This document shows, piece after piece, positions 31,547 through 41,168 of a DNA stretch of 64,000 nt. The DNA is taken from IMG/VR virus record IMGVR_UViG_3300023174_000110, positions 1-64,000 of that record; one strand, 5' to 3'. A program made the position numbers and the translations under genes. This DNA comes from a virus. Every line of letters starts with the position of its first letter. Position 1 is the first letter of the stretch. Under the pieces are notes generated by a model. That model made no database searches. It worked only from the letters and a program-made list of their open reading frames with translations, and was not told the DNA's origin.

Positions 31547-33013
31547 TTAACTCCAATACGCTGTAGCCCCAGAAACACCACCTTCTCCGCCTGTACCGCC
31601 AACACTATACAAATTAGTAACAACTTGAGCAAAACCTGAATTAAATCTAAAGGTTATTGGACTATAAGCTGTGGTGTCTACCCGCACTGGCCACAATGGC
31701 ATGCCTGTAGTATATAACGGCCTTATTTGACCACCAATTAAATAATTTTCAAATGGTAAAGAAATTGGATTAACACTTGTAATTCTTTGCAGTAATCCGG
31801 CTTGTAAACTTGCATTTGTGTTTGCAGTTATAACCTGCGTTGAATTTTGAATATTAAATGGTTTTGCTGTTCCTCCTGCTACCATATCATTGATAGTAAC
31901 AGACGCAATAGGAAGAATAGAAGCAGCAATATTTGGTATTAAATTGCCAGCTGGAATACGGCTATCTACAAAAACAGGTGATGGAAGTTGATTTCTAATA
32001 TTATAAGGCCGATAAGGGTAATTGTTTGGTCCTAAATTGTTTGGCATATCAACTGCAGTTGTGGTTGCCGCTACAGCATTTAACGTTGATGGCGTAATAC
32101 TTGGAATTAAACTATTTGGTCCACCATAATAATTTGTTACAACAGTTGCACGATTCAACTCTGCATAAGCATTAAAAGGATTAAAACTTTCTGATTGAGT
32201 GATTGTACTTACAGTAACAGGTCTTGGGTCTGTAATATATCTATTAATAAACAAATTAATATCATTATTTGATTTAATAGCCACAACACAAGGACTCATT
32301 ATTTGCTTGTGTTCTGTATTTCCTGTACTAGTAAATGTGTTTGCAAAACTTCTGGATTGAACATCAATTAAATTTATTACGGTATTAGTTCCTGTGTAAT
32401 AATCTGTTAAAACTTGAACCATAGGATAGTTAAAACCAACATTTGAAGTAAATGTGTAATTTGGTCCAAAACCTACAACGGGATTTGGTGAACCTATGGA
32501 TACAGTTGTGGTAAAAGGTAATACAGCCAATTGAGAACCAACGGCTGTTGTGGATAAATTTGATCCAAATGTTTGAGGTCTACCAACATTTGTTATTACA
32601 GTTGTTGCTTGTTGGTTGCTATCATCCCTAGAACCGTATGTGTATACAGGATTTGAAGCAATTTGAGTTAAGGAGGATAAAGAAGCCCAATTATTTGCCT
32701 GAACTACAACAGGTGTACGAAAATCAGTAACTACAGCAGCAGAAACATAACTTAAACCATTTGTTAATCCGCCGTTTAATAGACCATAATTAACATTGGT
32801 TATTACTGGTACTGTTGCATTTTGTATTGAAACTATCGTATTGGAAATGTAATTACCTTGATTCCCAATACGATATTGTATCAATATTTCAATAGTATTT
32901 AATCCCAAAAAATCTGCTTGGTTACCCTTAGATGTATTGGGTACTACTGTTGCAACAGATGCTGATACTACTGCTGAGGCGGTAGAAACCGGTAACCCGG
33001 TAGCGAGTGGCAT
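31547..33013 (-). CDS. Predicted virion/fibre-associated protein, 488 aa
   Basis: A Ser/Thr/Asn/Val-rich protein built almost wholly of short beta strands with many VxV and NxY repeats (VVTNVNYG, VVTNYYGG, VVTNLYSVGG). It begins MPLATGLPVSTASAV and ends in a Gly-rich GGTGGEGGVSGATAYWS tail. No charged helices and no enzyme motif. It follows the tandem adhesin pair within the same unit. Family not recognised; composition and location indicate a virion surface protein. Confidence 0.6.
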   Translation of the reverse strand: MPLATGLPVSTASAVVSASVATVVPNTSKGNQADFLGLNTIEILIQYRIGNQGNYISNTIVSIQNATVPVITNVNYGLLNGGLTNGLSYVSAAVVTDFRTPVVVQANNWASLSSLTQIASNPVYTYGSRDDSNQQATTVITNVGRPQTFGSNLSTTAVGSQLAVLPFTTTVSIGSPNPVVGFGPNYTFTSNVGFNYPMVQVLTDYYTGTNTVINLIDVQSRSFANTFTSTGNTEHKQIMSPCVVAIKSNNDINLFINRYITDPRPVTVSTITQSESFNPFNAYAELNRATVVTNYYGGPNSLIPSITPSTLNAVAATTTAVDMPNNLGPNNYPYRPYNIRNQLPSPVFVDSRIPAGNLIPNIAASILPIASVTINDMVAGGTAKPFNIQNSTQVITANTNASLQAGLLQRITSVNPISLPFENYLIGGQIRPLYTTGMPLWPVRVDTTAYSPITFRFNSGFAQVVTNLYSVGGTGGEGGVSGATAYWS

Positions 33014-33026
33014 CGGCTTACCTGCT

Positions 33027-35291
33027 TTACACGCTTATAGCAGCATAGATGTTATTAATTCCACCACCAGTAATATTCACGGGAACCACAGTATCAGCTG
33101 TATTACTTGTGGCTACTGTTAAGTTTCTAGAACTATTTGTAGCAAACAACATTGTAGAACCATCAATTGATAATTGTACGTTGGCGGCTAATCTATTTCC
33201 AGTATAATCATAAGCATTTACTGTAGCGGTTGCTGAGATAGTTGTTCCTGTATATGTAAAGTTTGTACCAGACATAATAACAGCAACGTTCACAGGTAAT
33301 GTAGGAGTAATAATGTGAATACTACCATTATTTTTATCCATTGCATAACCCCAAATACGATTTGTTGCGTCCATACCTAATGTGCGGAATTCAGAATTGT
33401 ATACTGAACCAACTCTCCAACCAGTAGCATTTTCCCAAACAAAGAATGAAGTCTTGTATGTTTGTGGAACTATCATTTGAGTTGAATTAGCATTTAAAGG
33501 CATAAAATTCTTAGGAATATCTTGCAATGTGAAGAATGTATATGCGCTATGATATGTCAATTGGTTGTCATTAGTACCTGTACCTGCCTGATATGTAATC
33601 ATGGTTCTGGTATTTGGAGTAGGCCAACGCCGAGCACCTTGACCAGTTGAAGATAATGCCATCTGGTCTGTAATCCAGAAAGTAATATATGTGTTACCAT
33701 TTGACACAAACTGATGAGGCTTCATTCCCCATGGGCAAGTATTGTTTGCTGTATCTGGAGTCCATTGGTTCATATTCATTACCATTGGAGCAGCAATGTT
33801 CCAATGAGTATTTGATCCAAGATAAGCAATGTTACAATATGAAGCTGATACGTTACCTGTATTGATATTAATTGTCCATCTTAAAGGAACTAAGTTTGCA
33901 TTACCAAAAGCGGAACCTCCAGGGAAATTACCAGGATTGGTTGCAGTACCTGCATCATAATGAGGAGTATAGAATACCCAACGAGTGGCGTCAGCCGCAT
34001 CTCTGCGCATGTTACTTGGAGATAGTCTACGTAATCTTTCGCCAGTATAAGAACTGAAATGTGTATTTTGGTTTGCTGCTGTGTGAACAAATGATACGTT
34101 TGAGAAGAAATTGTTTTGTGAGCTTAAACGATTAACTGTAATACCGCAATCTACAGCATGAGCTCTTGTTGGATGGTCATTGGCTACTACCCACAAAGTA
34201 TTACCTGTATTATCTACACCAGCAAAGAAAATACGTTGAGAATTGTTTGCTATTCCATTAGGTTCTATAAGAGATGAATTTGTACCACCAGCGCCACCTG
34301 CACCAATTACTGGAATGATCACAGGATTTAATGTTGTATAACCAGTAATTTTATTAACATAAGGTTTAGATGGATTTGCATTGTTCATTAGATATATTGC
34401 ACCGTTACCAGCATCTTCGTATGCAATAGAACTTCCCATTTTACCAAATCCCCAAGTACCACCAATATTGTTACGGGATGATATGCCACCGGCCGCCGTA
34501 GCCGCCTCGGCTTCGGTTAAAGGAAGTGTTACTTGCGGAGGGTTGTTGCTACCACCAGTTAAAAATGCTGTTAATCCCGGTATACCAAATGTGGCACCAA
34601 TACCAGCAGTTATATCAGTACCATAAAGGAACCAACCATCGTTTGCATTTCCATTATATCCGCTGCTATTTGCAAAAGGATTGTATTGTTGTGGAGAGCT
34701 ACCAGCTCCTGTAGCAGCCATACCACCGAGGCCTCGATCACCAGGTAAAATTGCAACAATTTGAGTATTATTAGCAACTCTTGCTAATTTTAACATAGGA
34801 TAATTTGCAAAATCCATTGTCTGATGATAAGTGTCATGTTGGAAATTATTAAAAGCTCTTGAACCACCTATCATTGCATTAGCAGCAATATTGGTGTTTG
34901 CAGCATAGTTGCTTGACTGATCACCTACTGCATAAGTTGAAATTGTTCCTCTGGACAAACACATAATTCCTGCTCTAAAAAATCCATCATCAGTTACAGG
35001 AAAATAAATGTTTGTTTCCATGGATGCCATTTGGTTTCCTAAGGAATTAGTTATATTCCTTTGTATTCCTTGTCCTGGGCCAAATGATCCAACAAATACA
35101 TAAGATGAATTACCTGTGGCATGCCATTGAATACCTTGATAATTATAATGCCAGCTTTTGGTCCAAGATGGAGTTAAAGTTACTAAATCGTGTTGAACCG
35201 TATCAAGAAAAATACGGCTAAATGTTGGATTTGGATCCTCAATAACTGCAATTTTTCTATCTGTATATTGAACTGTTCTGATTTCTGGCAT
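33027..35291 (-). CDS. Putative adhesin, paralogue of 35331-37292, 754 aa
   Basis: Starts MPEIRTVQYTDRKIAVIEDPNPTF and has Trp/Asn-rich strands through the body (MKPHQFVSNGNTYITFWITDQ, then LDIPKNFMPLNANS). The C-terminal part contains MDATNRIWGYAMDKNNGSIHI and a probable Ig-like terminal domain (FTYTGTTISATATVNAYDYTG) ending in GGGINNIYAAISV. It aligns end to end with its upstream neighbour, so the two are a tandem duplication with a divergent middle. Probable receptor-binding or tail-tip protein; no depolymerase motif seen. Confidence 0.65.
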   Translation of the reverse strand: MPEIRTVQYTDRKIAVIEDPNPTFSRIFLDTVQHDLVTLTPSWTKSWHYNYQGIQWHATGNSSYVFVGSFGPGQGIQRNITNSLGNQMASMETNIYFPVTDDGFFRAGIMCLSRGTISTYAVGDQSSNYAANTNIAANAMIGGSRAFNNFQHDTYHQTMDFANYPMLKLARVANNTQIVAILPGDRGLGGMAATGAGSSPQQYNPFANSSGYNGNANDGWFLYGTDITAGIGATFGIPGLTAFLTGGSNNPPQVTLPLTEAEAATAAGGISSRNNIGGTWGFGKMGSSIAYEDAGNGAIYLMNNANPSKPYVNKITGYTTLNPVIIPVIGAGGAGGTNSSLIEPNGIANNSQRIFFAGVDNTGNTLWVVANDHPTRAHAVDCGITVNRLSSQNNFFSNVSFVHTAANQNTHFSSYTGERLRRLSPSNMRRDAADATRWVFYTPHYDAGTATNPGNFPGGSAFGNANLVPLRWTININTGNVSASYCNIAYLGSNTHWNIAAPMVMNMNQWTPDTANNTCPWGMKPHQFVSNGNTYITFWITDQMALSSTGQGARRWPTPNTRTMITYQAGTGTNDNQLTYHSAYTFFTLQDIPKNFMPLNANSTQMIVPQTYKTSFFVWENATGWRVGSVYNSEFRTLGMDATNRIWGYAMDKNNGSIHIITPTLPVNVAVIMSGTNFTYTGTTISATATVNAYDYTGNRLAANVQLSIDGSTMLFATNSSRNLTVATSNTADTVVPVNITGGGINNIYAAISV

Positions 35292-35322
35292 TTTTAACTT
35301 CCCTAAAATTAAATTATGATGT

Positions 35323-35329
35323 TATTTAG
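35323..35329 (-). promoter_or_regulatory. Late-type promoter box (CTAAATA) before the 754-aa gene
   Basis: CTAAATA 32 nt before the ATG in the 39-nt gap between the paralogous adhesin genes, so the second copy can be transcribed independently. Confidence 0.5.
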
Positions 35330-35330
35330 A

Positions 35331-37292
35331 TTAAGCGTAGGCGTAGATATTGTTAACACCACCACCAAAGATGCTTAAATTAACTGTAGTATCAATGGTA
35401 GAACTTGTTTGAATATTTAATGTTCTCAATCCATTTTGTGCAAATGTCATTGTTGTGCCATCAATAGTTAGTGTAACGTTAGCTGCTACTCTAGCACCTG
35501 TGAAGTCATAAGCATTAATTGTTGCTGATGTACTAATCGTTGTTCCTGTATATGTATAACTTACAGAAGCCATTTGAATTACTACGTTTACTGATAAACT
35601 TGGTGTAAGAACATGGATGCTACCATTGTTTTCATCCATTGCATAACCCCAAATACGATTTGTTGTGTCCATACCAAGCATACGGAATTCAGTATTGTAC
35701 ACACCACCTGATGCCCAACCAGTTTGATTGTTCCAAGCAAAGAAGTTTGTTTTACTTCCAGAAACAACAGCCATTAATGTGTTGTTGGCATTGATTGGCA
35801 TAAAGTTTTTAGGAATATCAAGAATTGTATTGAATGTGTAAGCACTATGATAAGTTAAATTAACATCAGTATTTGCATTTAAATTTCCAAAACCTGAATT
35901 AGCAGCAATTTGATAAGTTACCATTGTTCGTTGTGCTGTATTTGCCCAACGAATATTTCCGTTACTGGAATACCATGTTTGAAAAGTACTGGATAAAGAA
36001 GCCGATGGCCAAGCAAATTGATCAACTAACCAGAATGTAATATACGTATTACCATTTGAAGTAAACTGGTGTGGCTTCATCATCCATGTATGATTGTTGT
36101 TGTTGCTTGGGTCGGTCCAAGGAATTGACATGGGTGATGCATAAGTACGGTAGTTTGTGCCTACCGGGAAAATCATATTACAGTTGGCGGTATTAACCGT
36201 TCCGTTTGCTGCATCATATACAATTCGCATTGGTTGTAACATTGCATCATTATTATCATAATGTGAAGTATAAAATACATAACGATTGTTGGCGTCACGG
36301 CGAATATTACTTGGATAATTTCTCTTATATGATCCGCTAGTTCTAGTAACTTGTCCAGCCTGAGATGTTAAATTGGAAATCATTGTTGTTGATGCTAAAT
36401 TTCTAGGATCAATTTTGTAAATAAATCCACGACTATCAGTTGTTTGATCTTGATGTTGGTACCACCAAGTAAATCCATTATTATCAACACCTATAAAAAA
36501 TATTGTTGATTGATCACCTGGAGCTACAATATTGGTTGTATAATTGTAAGTATTTCCAAAATTAAATCCTTGAACAGCTACAGCTCGTTGGTTTATGCCA
36601 GCAAGTTTTCTCATACCATACATAACACCAAAATTGGTATCTTCCCAACAAAACATATTCATTGTGCGGAGTGATGTATTAACGAATAATGCTGAATTAT
36701 TTGATGTATTGTTTATACCCTGTGTTAAATCGGATAACCAAGTTCCCCAACCTATGGTAGTTGTGTCATCATTTCTTATTTCTTTTGGATAATAAAGCAT
36801 ATGACAATAACCTGTCACAGGACTTTTCCAACTTTTCACCGTAGGAAAATTATTAAAATCTAAAGACCACCAATAAGTATCATATTGACCTTGTGCAGTT
36901 GATCTTGAATAATCTGCTCCGGTGAGTTGACTTGTACCGGATCCATCACCAACAGCGTAAGTTGAAATGGTACCTTTTTGTAGTGCTATATAACCAACTC
37001 TAAACCATCCATAGTCCAAAATAGGAAAATTATCTGTAAAACCGTTACTCGGTTGCAATGCAGTTCTAGTTAAAACAGGTTGAATATCTTGGAACCTTGC
37101 AGTATTAACATCTTGCCCGGCATATTGTACGGTACCGTTGATATTGTACATAAATTGTTTTTGCCATGCAGGAACCAATGTGTTTAAATCGAGAGCTTGT
37201 CCATCTTGAAATAATCTATTGAAGCTAGGATTTGGATCTTCAATTAATTGGTATCTTGTATTTGATACTTGAACTGATTTAATTTTTGGCAT
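35331..37292 (-). CDS. Putative adhesin, paralogue of 33027-35291, 653 aa
   Basis: Starts MPKIKSVQVSNTRYQLIEDPNPSFNRLF. It shares with its neighbour GTISTYAVGDGSG, SNIRRDANNRYVFYTSHYD, MMKPHQFTSNGNTYITFW, LDIPKNFMPINANN, MDTTNRIWGYAMDENNGSIHV and a terminal TYTGTTIS...FGGGVNNIYAYA domain. It is about 100 residues shorter through deletions in the middle. The repeated W/F-rich blades suggest a beta-propeller or beta-prism, unproven. It directly abuts the 70-aa ORF. Confidence 0.65.
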   Translation of the reverse strand: MPKIKSVQVSNTRYQLIEDPNPSFNRLFQDGQALDLNTLVPAWQKQFMYNINGTVQYAGQDVNTARFQDIQPVLTRTALQPSNGFTDNFPILDYGWFRVGYIALQKGTISTYAVGDGSGTSQLTGADYSRSTAQGQYDTYWWSLDFNNFPTVKSWKSPVTGYCHMLYYPKEIRNDDTTTIGWGTWLSDLTQGINNTSNNSALFVNTSLRTMNMFCWEDTNFGVMYGMRKLAGINQRAVAVQGFNFGNTYNYTTNIVAPGDQSTIFFIGVDNNGFTWWYQHQDQTTDSRGFIYKIDPRNLASTTMISNLTSQAGQVTRTSGSYKRNYPSNIRRDANNRYVFYTSHYDNNDAMLQPMRIVYDAANGTVNTANCNMIFPVGTNYRTYASPMSIPWTDPSNNNNHTWMMKPHQFTSNGNTYITFWLVDQFAWPSASLSSTFQTWYSSNGNIRWANTAQRTMVTYQIAANSGFGNLNANTDVNLTYHSAYTFNTILDIPKNFMPINANNTLMAVVSGSKTNFFAWNNQTGWASGGVYNTEFRMLGMDTTNRIWGYAMDENNGSIHVLTPSLSVNVVIQMASVSYTYTGTTISTSATINAYDFTGARVAANVTLTIDGTTMTFAQNGLRTLNIQTSSTIDTTVNLSIFGGGVNNIYAYA

Positions 37293-37505
37293 TTATTCTG
37301 CTCCCAAACTTGTTTGATATTCTGCAATTTCTTCTTTTGTAAATCTATGAGAACCGTTTTCATAAAACCATTCGAGAGCTTCTTGCTCATCTGCCCATGC
37401 AGGTTGGTCGCCTGTTGAAGTTGGTCTAAATGGTTGACTAAGTTGTATTACACCATCTTTAAACACTTCAAGATTGTTGTTTGTAAAAGTATGAGTTATT
37501 GCCAT
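37293..37505 (-). CDS. Hypothetical 70-aa protein before adhesin pair
   Basis: MAITHTFTNNNLEVFKDGVIQL, then WADEQEALEWFYENGSHRFTKEEIAEYQ. An N-terminal beta hairpin and a C-terminal acidic helix. It abuts the 653-aa adhesin start (stop and ATG adjacent), so it could be a small fibre chaperone or part of the same fibre complex; this is inferred from position only. Family not recognised. Confidence 0.6.
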   Translation of the reverse strand: MAITHTFTNNNLEVFKDGVIQLSQPFRPTSTGDQPAWADEQEALEWFYENGSHRFTKEEIAEYQTSLGAE

Positions 37506-37526
37506 CTTATTTCTCCAATTATATTT

Positions 37527-38093
37527 TTAAGAGGTTCTGTAGTATTTGAGGGTGATATACAAGTCGGCACCAGCAACTGTTGATCCAGTAGTATTTATAT
37601 TTATACTAAAGAAATCTCCGGTATTTGCTGAAATAGGACTGATTACCTCTGATGAAACAGTTTGACCGGATACGATTGTTAAATTTGCACTAGGAATGCC
37701 ATTTTTACAAATTGAAAATGTTGCATTTGCTCCAATTGGTGCTGTTCCTACTCTTGCCAAAAAAGAAGTTGCCACAATAGGAGCAGACGGATAAAATCTA
37801 TTTAAATTATCCACAAAAGGAGTTAGTCCTCCTAATTTTGTATATTGTCTTTCCAATAAGGTTGCACCAGTAATTGTTTGTGCTGGAGATCCTGTAGAAT
37901 TATTAGCAGGAAAAAATATTGATGAAGCAAATAATGTTTGTGTTACCACATTAGATGTTATAATATTTCCTGTATAGGTGTTTCCTTGAACAACTAAATT
38001 TTGGCCAATAGAAACACCACCACCGGATGCCACAAGCTGACTGTCACCTACAATCAACCCATCAGTTTCTAATACTATTTTATTAATAGACAT
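37527..38093 (-). CDS. Predicted virion structural protein, 188 aa
   Basis: MSINKIVLETDGLIVGDSQLV opens a small-residue-rich strand series (GNTYTGNIITSNVVTQTLF) like fibre-tip attachment domains. The C-terminal half is a jelly-roll-like set of strands (TFSICKNGIPSANLTIVSGQTV, DFFSININT, ADLYITLKYYRTS). It follows the 1016-aa structural gene by 12 nt. Likely a minor fibre or collar component. Family not recognised. Confidence 0.6.
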   Translation of the reverse strand: MSINKIVLETDGLIVGDSQLVASGGGVSIGQNLVVQGNTYTGNIITSNVVTQTLFASSIFFPANNSTGSPAQTITGATLLERQYTKLGGLTPFVDNLNRFYPSAPIVATSFLARVGTAPIGANATFSICKNGIPSANLTIVSGQTVSSEVISPISANTGDFFSININTTGSTVAGADLYITLKYYRTS

Positions 38094-38105
38094 ATTATTT
38101 TTTTA

Positions 38106-41100
38106 TTATGCCTGAGCTTCTGTCCAGTTTAAACGAGCTTGACAGTTTGCTGAAGCGGTACCAATATTGGTTGCCAAAATTGTAACAACGTCAGGACCAT
38201 CTGGATAAATTCCTTGTCCTGGTGTATTAGATAAACCACCACCAATAATAGAGTTGCCCATTTCACGAAGGAAACCTAATTCGGATGATTGTACGGAAAA
38301 ATTACCAGAACCAGCAGAATTAACTGCATAGAAACCGTAAATATTTTCACCGCCAGTTACCGATACGTTACCAGTATGATCAGCAATTTGAGCCAAACTT
38401 GATGTTCCTGTTGCTAAACGACCAAAGGTTCCTAAACTACCACCTTGTGATACTACAGTACCGTTTAATACTAAGTTAACTAAAAATGAACCATTAACTA
38501 GAACACCAAGTGATTTTAATTGTAATTGCATACGGTTAACAATCTCTTTTTGACCAAGAAATCCTGTAATACCATTATCGACAGAAGGAGCAATACGAAT
38601 GCTTAATAAAGCGGCCGTAGCACCAGGAGCAACAGTAGTTTGAGTGAGTTCACCATAAGTAAATTGTAAATTTTTATCATCATCAAATCTACCGTCCATC
38701 ATTACAGAAGTTCCCCAATGGCTTAATGTTGGACCATAAGATGGATTATGTAAATATACTGCAATAGGACCTGTAGCACTATATGGATGATTTGTTGCTG
38801 CTACACCCATTTGATTAAAGTTTAATGTTTGTCCTGTAGCAGTTCCGGTGGCAGCTTGCGTCAATTGAATTGTGCTTGTGGCTCCAGGAATAATATTGAA
38901 AACGGATGTATTGTTTGGAATATTAGGACCATATACATACATTCCATTTTGTATTCCTGTTACAGAACTTGTTGTGGTAACATTAATTGAATTTGCAGTA
39001 GTTGAAATATTTGCAATAGTAGTTGTGGATCTACCTCTTGTTAAACCCGTAAATACTGTGTTAGATGAAATGCCTGTGTAATTAACATATTCATATGAAC
39101 CTTGGTTTGCAATTAATAAAGTTCCTGTACTTGGAAATCCAGCAGTATTAGCTACTGTTAAAGTTGTATCCGAATTCAAACAAGTTGCGGTTAAAACAGT
39201 TCTTCTTGCACTATTATCAACTTCATAACGAGCAGGTAAATTACCAGAACGCATATAAGCTTCAAAGTTCTGATTGCTGTTGACCATTCTGTGTACGTAA
39301 ATAATTTTACCTTGAGTATCACGGAATCCAAAACGAACTGTACCCGCACCATACCAAGAATAATCAATGAAGAACATTTGCATTTTGGATAAATCTAAAA
39401 CCATACCGCTTGGACCGGTTCCATCCAATTTATCAATATTGAATTGTGATTGTGGAGTTCTTATTTCGTTGGTTTTAGAAACAGTTACTCCATTACTACC
39501 TGTATAACTTGGTCCTCTGTATGGAGGAATAATTGTCATTGATGTATCACTAAGAATATCATTAACTCTATACGATACTCCACGAATTAATACAGTATCA
39601 CCAGGAACCAATTGTTTACTAAATTTGGTTGTTACACCATTAACAGGTGTTCCTGTAACTGTTGAAGAATTATTTGTTAAAGTTACATAACCAGAAAGTT
39701 GTTGAGTTGTATTTCTTCTAACTGCAAACAGTTGTTGACCATCAAATTCAAAGAAAAGACCATTATTACTGTCAAACATTCCTAGTCGAGCAGATGCATT
39801 ATACCATGATGTAACTGATACTGATGGTACACCAGAAGCTGGAGTTGCTGATGGTGTAGTAATAGCTGTGTATGTAAATACAAAAGGATTTAAAACAGCA
39901 GTAATAACAAATGTTCCGTTATAAGCGCTTTCAGTAGCACCTGAAACTTGTACAGTAACGCCTGCAGCTAATTGATGAGGAATTCTGGTTGTTACTGTGC
40001 AAGTTGTGCCTGATGAAGAAATTTCATCAATATTATAACTTGGTTTAAGAATTGTGCCAGAACTCATTTGTAAACCTTTACCTGATTGGTAACGGAAATA
40101 TTTACGAGTTTGACGAATAGCGGCACCACCAGAAGCAGAACTGCCTGATGAGAATTGAACACCACCATCAAAAGCACGGTGTGTAAAGAGTCCGTCAGGC
40201 CTTGGATAAATTGTACCAGCAGTAGCATTCAATGAAGTGGGAGTATTATTAACAATAACTTGAAAAACTGTACTTGATGTTACGGCAGCTACTGTCCATG
40301 CTCCATTTGGAGCATTTGCAACAGCAGTCATATTAATAAAATAAACTCCATCACCAACCTGAAAACCGTGTGGATCAGTTGTTGTTGCTGTAATTACTTG
40401 ACCTGATGCTGTTACAGAAGTAAAAGCAATATTTGTATTGCTATAAAAAGTTCCAGCATAAGCAACAGTTTGAGCAGAATTAAAAATTGAACCAGTTGAT
40501 CCTGTAAAACTGTTTCGTGCCGTGTAAGTAAACGTATTTAATGATGTATTATTTGCTTCAACCAAAAATGGCCCATTTCCTCCAGGGAAATAACTGTCAT
40601 TAACTAAAACTGGAGTACCAATTGCTGGTGGAGCAGATGGAGAAGTATTTGCCACAACTGCAGTAGAACCATTAGTTGCTCTTAAATCTAACAAAGCTAT
40701 TGGCGTCTGTGTATTTGTAAAAAATGAAGGACGATTATTTAATAAAGTCATATTTTCCCATTTTGTTGGCTGTAAACCAAATTCAAAATCGGTATCAATT
40801 AAAGATTCTGGTGAAGAAATTCTTAGTTTACCAACAGGATCTAAAAGTGAATCTGTTGGTTCAAATGATTCAGCAACTTCATCAACAACAATTTGTATTT
40901 TATCTGTTGATGACATACTAGTAGTATTATAACTTAATACAATGCTTGTAGTTGGCGGAGCAGATACATCTGTACCTTGAGCAATAATATAATTAGTAGT
41001 GGTAAGTGTTGGATCACTAAAATTATAAATTACTTTGTTTGTTGTGACATTCGTAATCAACAATAAACGTTCTTTTGGCAGAACTCTCGGTAGTACAATT

Positions 41101-41156
41101 GTTCTTGTTGATGGTGTGAATGTATAAGCGGTTTCTAAGATTATTCGTCTTGCCAT
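38106..41156 (-). CDS. Conserved T4-like structural protein, 1016 aa
   Basis: The N-terminus ARRIILETAYTFTPSTRTIVLPRVLPKERLLLITN, then VIYNFSDPTLTTTNYI is a signature of a large structural protein in marine T4-like phages. Between about residues 240 and 440 there are two related domains (DPHGFQVGDGVYFINMTAVANAPNG and IPHQLAAGVTVQVSGATESAYNG) typical of tail proteins. The C-terminal part includes a HWGTSVMMDGRFDDDKN segment. Probably a long tail-associated fibre or fibre-attachment protein. A CTAAATA box lies 30 nt upstream, inside the preceding gene end. Confidence 0.75.
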   Translation of the reverse strand: MARRIILETAYTFTPSTRTIVLPRVLPKERLLLITNVTTNKVIYNFSDPTLTTTNYIIAQGTDVSAPPTTSIVLSYNTTSMSSTDKIQIVVDEVAESFEPTDSLLDPVGKLRISSPESLIDTDFEFGLQPTKWENMTLLNNRPSFFTNTQTPIALLDLRATNGSTAVVANTSPSAPPAIGTPVLVNDSYFPGGNGPFLVEANNTSLNTFTYTARNSFTGSTGSIFNSAQTVAYAGTFYSNTNIAFTSVTASGQVITATTTDPHGFQVGDGVYFINMTAVANAPNGAWTVAAVTSSTVFQVIVNNTPTSLNATAGTIYPRPDGLFTHRAFDGGVQFSSGSSASGGAAIRQTRKYFRYQSGKGLQMSSGTILKPSYNIDEISSSGTTCTVTTRIPHQLAAGVTVQVSGATESAYNGTFVITAVLNPFVFTYTAITTPSATPASGVPSVSVTSWYNASARLGMFDSNNGLFFEFDGQQLFAVRRNTTQQLSGYVTLTNNSSTVTGTPVNGVTTKFSKQLVPGDTVLIRGVSYRVNDILSDTSMTIIPPYRGPSYTGSNGVTVSKTNEIRTPQSQFNIDKLDGTGPSGMVLDLSKMQMFFIDYSWYGAGTVRFGFRDTQGKIIYVHRMVNSNQNFEAYMRSGNLPARYEVDNSARRTVLTATCLNSDTTLTVANTAGFPSTGTLLIANQGSYEYVNYTGISSNTVFTGLTRGRSTTTIANISTTANSINVTTTSSVTGIQNGMYVYGPNIPNNTSVFNIIPGATSTIQLTQAATGTATGQTLNFNQMGVAATNHPYSATGPIAVYLHNPSYGPTLSHWGTSVMMDGRFDDDKNLQFTYGELTQTTVAPGATAALLSIRIAPSVDNGITGFLGQKEIVNRMQLQLKSLGVLVNGSFLVNLVLNGTVVSQGGSLGTFGRLATGTSSLAQIADHTGNVSVTGGENIYGFYAVNSAGSGNFSVQSSELGFLREMGNSIIGGGLSNTPGQGIYPDGPDVVTILATNIGTASANCQARLNWTEAQA

Positions 41157-41168
41157 TTTAATTTTCCT

